Shown: piece after piece, positions 11,886-22,858 of the stretch | How the letters are laid out: each line of letters begins with the position of its first letter | Position numbering within the stretch: position 1 is the stretch's first letter | Source of the DNA: Vigna angularis | Lineage: Eukaryota; Streptophyta; Magnoliopsida; Fabales; Fabaceae | Length of the DNA: 64,000 nucleotides | Assembly: GCF_016808095.1 (NCBI RefSeq) | Contig: NC_068971.1 | Location: 35,390,131 to 35,454,130 of the forward strand | Reading direction: 5' to 3' | Notes under the pieces: model-generated | The model's database searches: none | Seen by the model: the letters and a program-made list of their open reading frames with translations, nothing else | Told to the model about the DNA's origin: nothing | Program-made: the position numbers and the translations under genes

Positions 11886-14800
11886 ATGAAAATGGCGCTA
11901 TCTTCTTCATCACCTTGTTGGTGTTCTTCCCCTCCACCGCTTCCTCCCTTCATCCAACGACATCGTTTTGTTCCTCTCAAACCCTACACTCGTTCTCAAC
12001 CACACCACACCCTCGCCGCCGCCGCCACCAGACCTTCTACTCCGTTAGTGCACTCCACCAGACAAGGGTTTGACACCGTCAACATTGCCGAAGATGTCAC
12101 TCAGGTTCCTTCCTACTGCCTTTCGCAATTTCAACACATTTTAATCTTTTAGTTAATTACTTTATGTTTCTGCAATTTCTTCTGTTTTACTTTTGAATGA
12201 TTTTGCGAATTTCTGCAGTTGATTGGAAACACGCCAATGGTATACCTGAATAAAGTTACGGAGGGTTGTGTGGCTAACATTGCTGCCAAACTTGAGTCTA
12301 TGCAACCTTGCCGCAGTGTTAAGGACAGGTAGTCTGTTACTACGATGCACACACTCAAACACTCACTTTCCTGTATTCACTGCTGCTCTGTTGGCTTAAA
12401 AAAGGAAATGACTTTCTTCATAAGTTAAATTTTTTCTTAATTATTTTTCCCTTCTAGAGGGACTTTATTTGATTAGAAGTTTTCAACATTCCATGGTTTT
12501 CACTTTGCGATTTCTTTTGTATGTATTATGTATTAATATCTGTTATTATTCAAAATGTCAGAATTGGCTATAGTATGTTATCCAATGCCGAAGAGATTGG
12601 AGCAATTTCTCCCGGGAAGGTACACAATAAATATTTTCTTTTGTGTACGAATCAATATAATATTTGCTATTTTTAAACTTACTGTATTGTCATGTAATAG
12701 TTTGTTCAAATCCAAGGTACTGGATCTTGAATTTTCTTTACATTCCTAATCATGTACTGTTTCAGACCGTGTTGGTTGAACCAACTACGGGAAATACAGG
12801 ACTTGGCATTGCTTTTGTTGCAGCAACAAAAGGGTACAAACTTATAGTCACAATGCCTGCTTCTGTTAATGTTGAGAGGAGAATCCTTTTACGTGCTTTT
12901 GGTGCAGAGGTTATTTTGACTGATTCTGAGAAGGGGTTAAAAGGGGCCGTTGACAAAGCTGAAGAAATTGTACGCAGCACACCTGACGCTTACATGTTTC
13001 GACAGTTTGATAATGTGACTAATGCCAAGGTTAAGTGTTAATGCATCTACTGTAAGACCTTCAACTTATTAGTCTGTGTTTTGAATTATTTAGTGCATCA
13101 GTTAAAATAGAAATTACAATATAAATTAAGTTGCATGTTATTAAGATTTATATGCACAAATTACAGATACACTTCGAAACTACAGGGCCAGAGATATGGG
13201 AGGATACCCTAGGTAATGTTGACATATTGGTTGCTGGGATTGGAACTGGTGGCACCATTACTGGCACTGGACGTTATCTGAAAATGATGAACCAAAATAT
13301 AGAGGTTTGATTATTCATTTTATATGCATTTAGTTGTTGTTTCTATCTATTTGAATGATATATACTTATTGGTCCTGTGGTTCTAACTTCCACTACTAAG
13401 TATATCATTTCTTGAATTCAAATCCCCTAATCTTTGCTTCTTTTGAATTAAAAGAAATTTTATGTAGTTATTGAATCAGTCGGCTTGCATTTTATATTTC
13501 TCATATTCCAAACAAACCTCTAGGAACTTGGCTCTATATTTCTGTGTTGGCAGAGAGAGGGGGTGGGATGGATAATGAATAAGGAAGGAAAAAGGATCCA
13601 GAAGGATAACCAAAAATATTAGCTTGACTGTTTTAACATATATTTGTTTGACTTAAACTGTGTAGTTTGTGTGACATGCCTGAGGGTATTATTAAGCTTA
13701 TGATAGACAACTATTGGCTTATGCTTCTTACATGTTAAGTGCAAGTAATGCTTTATCTGTTCCATTTTGTTTAACCTAGTGTTAAAAGTGTTGTATATTG
13801 TTTCTTGGATAGGTGGTTGGGGTGGAACCTGCAGACCGAAGTGTCGTTTCAGGTGACAGTCCTGGTATGAATATTTTACAAAGTTTATGAATTGTATATT
13901 CACCCCCTTCAGATTATTGGTTTCTATGCCAATATTCACTTAAAAGATTCTCTCGTCAGCTTCTGATTGTATAAGAGTTTGTCGTAGGTTTCATGCCAAG
14001 CATTTTGGATAGCAAACTGCTTGACGAAGTTATCAAGGTACAAATTAATTATTGTCCTCACTTTCTCTTTATTTCTTTCTCAATAACCTGCTTATGGTTA
14101 TTCTAGTTGGCTTTCGTATTTCTGTACTGAGGAACAGCAAGCTTTGTTTCTTGAATTTGGGTCATTAGTTCAATTTTGGAGTGATCTACATAATCTAAAG
14201 TGTCAACAACTAAACCCTTTTTAGTTATTTTTGTAGTGGCTTTTTGTTTATAAATATGCAATGTTGTTATCTTATAATTTGCAGAAACAGATTATTTCAA
14301 GTAATTAATTATCATTATAATTAACACATGAAATAACAGGTTACAAATGTTGAAGCTATTGAAATGGCAAGGAGATTAGCATTGAAAGAAGGTTTGCTGG
14401 TAAGTTATGAGTTAATATATTGAATATACCTTATTCTAGTCTTGAGATTGTAACTGTTGGTCACTTGTCCTTTGCTTTACAAAACCCGTACTTTATTCCT
14501 ACAAAAAGTAATTCATTGTAGTTCCTTTTCACTTCATTTTTCACGTTCTATTTAACTAAGCAGGACTAAATTAACATTTTTGTGAAGTTAAGGGCCTAAA
14601 TGACGGATGCTTACTAGTTCAAGTACTAGAATGAGGGTTTACTTGTAAATATCTTTCTGTTAATTTGTTTCATGTTTCATATTTTAATGTCAACTATTAG
14701 CAAACCCTTACAATATTTTAATATTATGAATGTCTATAAACTAAATAATGTGATCTGCATTTAGCTTTTCATGATTATTTTGTGTGTATGTTTTGGTTAT

Positions 14801-15731
14801 TGCAAGTCATTATAAACTACCAAGTGGTTAGGTTTATAATTTTTAGGATGGCTTATCATAATTGATTCAAATTTCTGTGTAGGTTGGGATTTCTTCAGGA
14901 GCTGCAGCTGCTGCTGCCATTAAATTAGCAAGACGGCCTGAGAATTCTGGGAAACTCATTGTGGTGAGTTTATTTCCTATTTCCAACTATATTGGCTTTC
15001 TTTTGTAGTTTCCATTGGATTTATTGGACTCATTTTATATATAAGGATAGGTTTTGAAAATTGAATTGATAGAATAAAATGAAGCCTAGTGATTTATTCT
15101 CACAACTAATAGGCTTTCTGCCTAGATACATGTTTCTCTCTAATCACTTTAGTGCTTGAGTCGTAGAATGTAGAACTCAATAGTTTATGCTTTTTGCGTC
15201 TTCTTTGGTCCCAACCTCCCAGGATATGTTGTTGGTTAAACATGGTCGCTCTTTGCTATTCTTTTCTTCTTTTTTAATTAGAACATTATGACTCCTTGCA
15301 AAATTAGCCTCTTCTAATCAAAATTTCTGTAGAATCTCGATACTTCTGTCTTCATCTGGGTTTAAAAACTGGAAATTGGATTTGGGACTGACGGAAGTTG
15401 GTTTTCTGTGCTTCGGTTCATAGAAGTGTCAATTGATGGCAAAGCATAAAACTGTGACCATGAATAAGTGCTTAGGAAACATGACTTGATGTTGCCCAAG
15501 ACTTAGTAAAGTTGGAAATTGGATAGCACGAGTTTAGTGTATGCTGAACTCATGAAGTTAGATATTCTATTTTACCACTTTCCTGATAAATTATTCTTCT
15601 ATAAATAAATCTATTGATTCTTTCTTCACCTCTTATTTTGCACATTGAAGGTTATTTTTCCAAGTTTTGGTGAGAGATATATTTCTACTGCTCTCTTCCA
15701 ATCTATCTACGAAGAGGTTCAGAAAATGTAA
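11886..15731 (+). CDS. CS26: Plastid O-acetylserine(thiol)lyase family enzyme, S-sulfocysteine synthase (CS26) type
   Basis: Ten exons join in frame to 370 aa: 11886-12104, 12219-12328, 12562-12619, 12766-13029, 13167-13304, 13813-13864, 13988-14037, 14340-14399, 14883-14963, 15651-15731. All introns are GT..AG. Residues 1-60 are rich in Ser/Pro/Ala/Thr with few acids, as in a chloroplast transit peptide. PLP-enzyme landmarks: SVKDR with Schiff-base Lys108, PTTGNTG (135-141), GIGTGGT (241-247, phosphate loop), and SSGAAAA (from 321). After VVSGDSPG the chain goes straight to FMPSIL and lacks the PHKIQGIGAG-type segment of ordinary cysteine synthases. Together with [19 protein letters not shown] and KLLDEV this fits the CS26 subfamily, which makes S-sulfocysteine from O-acetylserine and thiosulfate in the stroma. 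Family assignment is firm; subfamily rests on remembered motifs. ATG codons at 11886 and 11892 are both possible starts. Confidence 0.9.
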
Positions 15732-18000
15732 AATTTAGATTCTACCTTAACGAGGTCAATAGCCAATTGAAGATTGAAGCTGCTCTCATGGCACTGCCAT
15801 TCGAAGAAGTAGCAGCTGTCTCTTGCTTTGTATAGGTATGTATTATATATTCACACTGTTGGGTAGAATCATTGTTACAAGATAAACCAGTCTTCTGTAT
15901 GTTTTAATCTTGGGATTTTATGCATCAGATGCATCATTTCGACAAAGCACAATTTTGAAGCCGAAGTCTTTCAGGAAGCTAAAAGGGGGAACTGACATGA
16001 TGTACAATGTCTTTTTTATTTTCAATTTTTATACTGGTAATCTAGCGTGGCCTATTCTTTTCATTATTCTTCACTTTCCCTTCCCAGTGTCAATGATGAG
16101 TAGCATTGAAATGTGCTACAGAATTGTTAGCATTCTTTTTTCTATTTACTATTATCAGACTGTATTTTATATATGTAGATATATGGAAGCATTACGGATT
16201 GACATTATGGTTGACGATGGTTTGTCAGTGCGCTATACCATTATTTACTCTGCATAATTAGTTATTGCCTAACCATTAAATATTGCTTCTCAGAATGACA
16301 GAAAGAACTATATTTCAAAGCCCCGAGTGTTAAGGGGGAAATTTCTGTGTGCTGTACTTTATTGGTGATGATTTATGTTTACGAGTTTCAATTGAAAAAC
16401 TTATTCCAAAATCAGTTTCAAAAGGGTTGGTTATACTAGTTTTCATCTAGAAAAGTTGTGTCTAACATGGACTTGTTAAATCAGGGCCCATGATATCTTT
16501 GCATATCAGCCGTTGGATATAATAAAAAAATTAAACAAACGGTTGCATCGATTATGTATGAAGTATGAAAAATTGGCTAGTCAGTCCCCGTACTGATAAG
16601 CCAGTTTTAGTGGTGATTGCAAATAAATCTCATCTCTCTTAAGGCAGAAACCATAGCGAGAGGTGACGATGTCAATCTACTGTCGAACACATTTTATAGA
16701 AGTATTTTGGAGTAAGTAAAATTAAAAAGAAATACTATTTATAAACTAATTTTTGTTTATGTAACGTATTACAATCAAAATGCAAAATAGTCGTTTTAAA
16801 TTATCAATCTTGATTGCTTTTCCAAGGAGTACGTTGTAAGTTGTCCACGCTTCCTATGCATTAAGGTGATTTTGCATTTTTCTAAATACCTGATTTTGCA
16901 AATTACATGTAACGGTGAATTCAATTGGAAAGTTTTGCACCCACGAATCCTTCTTCCAGGGTTAAAAGCTGATATGGAATTACAAAGGTACTTCAAAATT
17001 CCATTGAGCTTAAGTATACACATTTTTCTTCAATCTTCTTCCATATCATTTCCAACCGGAATCAAACTATTCAAGAATGGGGGTTCCATCTGACATTTTA
17101 CCCTGAAAACTTGTGCTAAATGAGCTTCTTAGAAGTTGCAAACTATTTTTTATTTATTTAATGTATCGTTTCCTCTATTCCTTTTCTTGGATAGAATTGT
17201 CAGTTGATGTTTGCTCTATTGGGGTTAGGGAGGAATGGAGCAAGCAAGAGTTCTCATGCTCAATCTTGTTGCAACCACTATATATATATAACAGCTTTAT
17301 ATATGCACCAAAAACAACTATTTACATCCCATGCTGTTAAAATGCTTATAAAAAAATGAATTTTTGTATTTGTAAAGAAAAAGAGGGTGACGAATAGGAG
17401 TAAAAGTTGTGTTAAAATATTATTGTCTACAGAGACTGTTACACAATCATTCATCATCAGTCCCATGCGATTGCAGACAAAAGTCTGTTCAGTGATGCTT
17501 AATGTTGTCCTACATGTTTATAATATACCTTTTTTTTGTGAAGGTGATAGAGAAATGTTGGACGATTACACTTAATTGCATTAGAAAATATTTCTATACA
17601 CGATCTATTCTACGCTTTTATTTGATAATTGTATCATATGAACCACTACTTAAGTTGAAAACAGTCTTTTATAAATCTTTCTAACTTTTTTCACTTTGCA
17701 TTAGTTCTTAGATCTCTAAGCATGTGCAAACTGAAGACAAAACTAATACAAACTTGCACTATTATTGAAGTGATTGTGAGCATTACCCTAATTTTGTGCT
17801 ATTGATGGTCCAGGTGGGGCAAAGGATAGTGTGATGCATTGGGCCATGGAGATGAGAGTGAGAAGACAACTCCAGAAGAAATTGATTACTCTGAAGACTC
17901 ACTTGGTTTAGATTTTATATCTTCATAAATTTATCTGGTCAAACCTTTGTTGAGTTCAAATGGTTTATTTTATATTCATTGCAATAGACTTTTCTCAAAC
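15732..18000 (+). other. Downstream region of the CS26-like gene with exon-like fragments
   Basis: Presumed 3' UTR followed by spacer. Four short open stretches flanked by splice-like sites stand out: about 15757-15835, 15930-16000 (DASFRQSTILKPKSFRKLKG), 16951-16990 (GLKADMELQR) and 17816-17911 (MHWAMEMRVRRQLQKKL, then a stop). I cannot join them into one frame or name a family. They may be 3'-UTR exons, a non-coding transcript or chance. Confidence 0.25.
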
Positions 18001-19520
18001 TCGAGTCCTTTTCATCTTTTTATTGTAATCAGACTACTCAGTCCCATCCTATTCACAGCGTAAGTGACTATTGTTGTAATTGTAAGACCTCATGTGTGAG
18101 CTATTTGTATGTTATTTCTGATTTACCTAATTTCTTTTCAGCTAAATTCAAACCTGTGATGAAGAAGGCAATGTTGATGTTTAGAAGGTGTAATCCGAAA
18201 ACACAGTGAGATAATTGAAAGTTACTCTTATCAGTCTTTTGGCAATTCATATTTTTCACGTCTGCATTTCTAAAATCTTAATGTAACATGGTAAAGTCCT
18301 TATGTTTTTGGTTAAAATTTATTACATCTAACACTTCCCTCGGTTGTACCATTTGCTTTCTGAAGTTGACAGGTGCAGAAAACACCATTTCCAACTTGAA
18401 TTTGATTAGCAAGAACAATTACTCAATGAATTTCATACTAATACTTAGCACTGATATACCATTGTTAGTTATTATCTCAACTAAATTACTATGAGAAAGT
18501 GATATTGGTGAATACTTAATTAAGAACCAAAATATTAGTGACAAGGATTTCAGAAACTATATAGCAGTTTGTCCATTTTTCATTTTTCCCTCTGATAAGA
18601 ATGATGATGCAGTTTTAAAAAGATTTGGTTCACACCAAGTCCATTCTAGCATACAACATTGTCATGATTGAGAAATTTGTCTTTATTAAAATGAGGACAT
18701 GCAGAATAATTACTTTTAGTTATTAGTGATAAAATAAGTATTTATATTTTAACCTGTATAATTGAAACATCTCTTCTACCTGAGTAACATTTTCATCCTT
18801 TTGGTCATACACGCAATTGAGTACGACACAAGGTTAATACTAACAAAATCTTTATTACTGGTCCATAATGATCTGTGTTATAATTTTGAAGAAAGTGGTA
18901 TCCTTTTTCTAGCAGGATTGGTCCAAATGGTTAGCCTAATTTGAAGGCGAATTAAATGGTGTTGACTTGTAGTAAGCAAAGCAGTTCATTTTCTACTTTA
19001 TTGCATAGATGTTGATTTGCAAGAGAAAGCAGAGAGAACACAAAGATAGAAGGCAATGGGTTTAATTATATTTTAGGAACAGGACAAACTTAAATTGCAT
19101 TGAAGGCAGTGGGATCACATTTGTATTTGGGCAATAACAATGATTTAGTAGGTTGGCCTGTTTAGTCTTAATTTCCTCAATAGCTGTCTTGTTTCAATCC
19201 ACACTCAACCAAAGAAAATTTTCAGTCCTATGTTTTTCATACCCTAATCAACACCAAAAAGTCTCCTACTTTCTTTCATCTTCAAACATTTAATCCAAAG
19301 GGTTCATCTCGCAATCGATCATCTTTTCATTCCTTCAAATTTGAATTGCGGTGTTTATTGTTTCTCAAGTTCAGATTCTCTACTAGTTTTTTTGGTGTCA
19401 TCCTCTGGAGTATCTTCAAAATCAATATTATTTGTGTATTTTAAAAACACAATGCGGGAACAATACGAAAATTCACCCAATTATGCTGAAGTATAGGACA
19501 AACTCTAACGCTACGTTAAA
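18001..19520. other. Intergenic sequence, nothing recognised
   Basis: No coding region, repeat with clear ends or RNA gene could be supported. Short open frames here are AT-rich and not gene-like. Confidence 0.5.
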
Positions 19521-19521
19521 A

Positions 19522-19632
19522 AATGGACTTTAAATTTAACTCAATTTAACAAAATTAGCTTGTAAGATGAGGTTTAAATCTACTTATATACTCCAAATTG
19601 ATCTTATCTCTTGTTCACGTAGAACTTTCAAT
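19522..19632 (-). mobile_element. Relic LTR of the TRIM family
   Basis: The stretch follows the LTR of the complete TRIM at 53643-54032 word by word (GGACTTTAA.., GGCTTGTAAG.TGAGGTTT.., ACTTATA.AC.., CTTATCTCT.., ACTTTCAA) with many substitutions. Only one LTR is visible, so this is a solo LTR or a fragment. Confidence 0.6.
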
Positions 19633-19639
19633 GATTTTT

Positions 19640-19882
19640 AAATAGATTAAATATGTTTTTCATATGTAAAACATCATTCTCAAACAACAAATTACATGGT
19701 ATATTTTAGTTTGTTATGAAACACAACTTATTACTTAATAAACATTTAACGTGTCATTTATTGGAAAAGATGTTTTATATTGATTTTTATAAAATATAAC
19801 AAAAAATTTTATAATTTAATTTAGAGATGTAACATAATTTTTTATTATATTTTAAAGAAGAAAAAAAAACATATTTAAGTGC
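19640..19882. mobile_element. MITE-like element with short inverted ends
   Basis: The left end ATTAAATATGTTTTTCAT and the inverted right end (ACTTAAATATGTTTTTTTTT read on the other strand) match, as does internal AAAACATC. The arrangement resembles the ends of the fold-back element at 21.4-22.9 kb. Boundaries and target duplication are not resolved. Confidence 0.35.
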
Positions 19883-20419
19883 TTTTTAAATTTGGTTAAA
19901 ATTTCAACTTTCTATGAAAATAAGAGTGATTAAAAAAATGAATTTGAATATTTGGAAAGATTAATGGGAGTATGAGGGTGTGGTTGGTATGTTAGTGTTG
20001 TCCCACTCTGGAGTTGTGTTGTGTTGTGCAGAAAAGGGAAGGCCTATTCATGAGGATATAACAAATGCAACTCTCATCTTAATTCACATGACAGCCATGC
20101 AATGTTAGGTCAAAATTATAATAGCAACCAGGCTAACAGATTTATTACTGCTGCCATATTTTACACCATTACCATTCATTTTCACTTAATTATTCTCATA
20201 ATTTAAAGATACATTATTGTGTTATGTTTCTCATACTAGTTAAATACTTCTACAACTGTAGCAAAAAAGTAACCTAACTTATTCAACTCTCATTAAAACA
20301 TTTCATCTCTCCTACTACCAATTCAATTGTTAAAACTTTAATATTCATTAGAAAAGAAAGAGAAATTTAATAATAAGTATACTTTAATAGTAATATAAAT
20401 CTTACGAACTTGTTAAGAA

Positions 20420-20525
20420 ATATAGACTTTAAATTTAAGTTGACTTTGTAAGAGGAAGATTTCCTTCACAAGTTATAATTTGATTATATTTTAATAGATG
20501 TGAATCTCCCATATCCATAATTTTT
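20420..20525 (-). mobile_element. Second, more decayed TRIM LTR relic
   Basis: Order and spacing of GACTTTAAATTTAAG, CTTTGTAAGAGGAAG.TTT, CAAGTTATAA, GATGTGAATCTCCCA follow the TRIM LTR, with heavier divergence than the relic at 19.5 kb. Confidence 0.4.
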
Positions 20526-21376
20526 ATTCTACATTTTACAAGTTTCTAAAGGGTGAAAAAGGAGACTTAGACGTGGATCATATATCCTTTTGAAAAGCAC
20601 GTTTGGATCACGTTTCAACATTATACTATTGGAGAAGCAATTACCCATACCTAGCTATGCCCGATTCATTGTCAAAAGATAAACAAAATTTTCAATTTCG
20701 TATTCAACAACCACTTTTCTTTTTTGGAATGAATGAGAGACGAGGAACCATGAAAATAAATAAATGAAAATAGTGCCTTTGAGATAGAGCAAATCATGTG
20801 TGCATGCACTAATAAAGAAAAAAAAATTTAGTTTTTTAATTTTTTTTATTTTAAATAAACAAATATTTAGACCCTTTGAATATATGACTGATATTTATTC
20901 CTTGACATATAATTTATTTTTGAAAATGTTTTCTTGAGAAGTTGAAACTCTATGATTGACCCACTTGCTGCTAAAGTTACCTTTGGCTTAGGGTGACATT
21001 TAATGTATAGTAAAACAAAAAGCGAGGTATGTATTGTGTGAAAGGTTTTTCTTTGATTATGATTAATTTGGCACTTTGGAGATAATAATTCATCATCTTT
21101 GTTAAATCCTTACTATAACTTGAAAAGAATCTTTAATAAATATGAGTAATGAAAGTGGTATATTTGCAATGGAAGAAAGAAGAGTTAGATGTAGGAAGAA
21201 GTTAGTGTTGCTGTTAGATCAAATAAAACACAAGAACAAAGTTCAACAAATCTTGACCACAGAAAGAAAAAGGTTCATGCTATCTTTCTTATGGTATATA
21301 GAAGAAAATGATTCCTATGCAAGATGAAGATACACGCTTCCCTTTTACTTCTTCTTTCTCACATATATATATTATA

Positions 21377-22858
21377 GATTAAATATATTTTTCATTTTCC
21401 AAATTATTACAAAAAATTGTATTTTATTCTTAAATTAAATTATAAAGTATTTAGTCCTATCATTTTATGAAAGTTATGCAATTTCTTTTTAACAAACAAT
21501 ATATGTAATGTATTTTCCATATATTTAATGTAGTCTTTATTTTGATAAATTATGTTTAAATTTAGTTTTTTTTATAACATCGTCTAAATTATTAACAAAA
21601 GATGAATAGTGTGTGTCACTTGCCACTTCATGATCTTTTTATTATTATTTTATTTTTTATTATTATTTTTTTAAATTTAATTTAAAAATATTGTTCACGT
21701 ATTAAGTCAACATTGTGTCATATGGTAATGTTAGTGTCACGTGTCAAATCAATATTGGTGTTACATGTATAGTATTAATGTGATGTGTATGTGTTAGTGC
21801 CACGTGTCTATGCCATGTATTCAATTTAGTTCAAGTTTTCATTAATTTTGTCCAATTTAGTCCCAAATTTCGTTAATTTTGTTCAATTCAGTCCCAATTT
21901 TAAATTTTAGAAGAAAAATTCTTCATTATTTTTAAAATTAGAAAGAAAATTCTTCATTATTTTTAAAATTAGAAGGAAAATTCTTCATTAATTTTAAAAT
22001 TAAAAGGAATTTTTTTTATTTTTAAATTAGAAGGAAATTTCTTCATTATTTTTAAAATTATAAAGAAAAGTATTCATTATTTTTACAATTAAAAGGAAAA
22101 TTATTTATTATTTTTTAGATTAAAATACAATTTTTTTCATTATTTTTAAATCAACTCTCTATTTTTTACAAGTAGAAAAAGTCAAACATAAATCTAATAA
22201 TTATATTCTAATAATATAATTAGAGTTGGTTTAAAAACAATGAAAAAAATATTTAATAAAAATGTGAATTTTAATACAAATTAAATTTGGTCTGAATTTA
22301 ATGAAAAACAAAATGGGGATTGAATTGAACAAAATTAACAAAAATTGAAATTAAATTAAACAAAATTAATGAAATTTGGGACTAAATTAACTATATGACA
22401 TTGACATGTAATTACATCATTAATACGAGATATTGATATTGACTTGACATGTGTCACTGACTTGACACATGATACAAATGTTGACAGGTGACAATTTAAC
22501 TTGACACATGAACAACTTTTATAAATTAAAAAAAATAAAAAAATAAAAATAAAATAAAATTATGAACTGACACTTGACATACACGATTCATTATTAACAA
22601 TTTAGATAACGTCATAAAAAATGACCAAATTGAACATAATTTATCAAAATAGAAACAACATTAAGCATCCAAAAAAAAATCTCACATTGAACAAAATTGA
22701 CAAAAATAGTGACAAAAAATATTTAAACCTATATTTTTTAGAAAAAATAATTTACATGACTTTCATAAAACTACAAAAACAAAATACTTGATTATCTAAT
22801 TTAGAGATGAGACTTAATTTTTTTTATAATAGTTTGAGAACAGAAAATATATTTAACC
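21377..22858. mobile_element. Fold-back DNA element with about 0.5-kb inverted arms
   Basis: The left arm (about 21377-21903) and right arm (about 22310-22858) are inverted copies of each other. Shared blocks in the same order are TTAAATATATTTT, TTTTATGAAAGT.ATG, TTTTGATAAATTATGTT.AA, GTGTCA..TGTCA clusters and TTAATTTAGTCCCAAATTTC. The centre is a tandem repeat. There is no transposase, so it is non-autonomous. Such long inverted arms fit Mutator-like or fold-back elements. I could not establish a target duplication in the AT-rich flanks. Confidence 0.65.
21904..22150. repeat. Tandem repeat in the centre of the fold-back element
   Basis: A unit of about 31 bp (ATTCTTCATTATTTTTAAAA plus TTAGAAGGAAA) is repeated about seven times with growing decay to the right. 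Confidence 0.75.
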
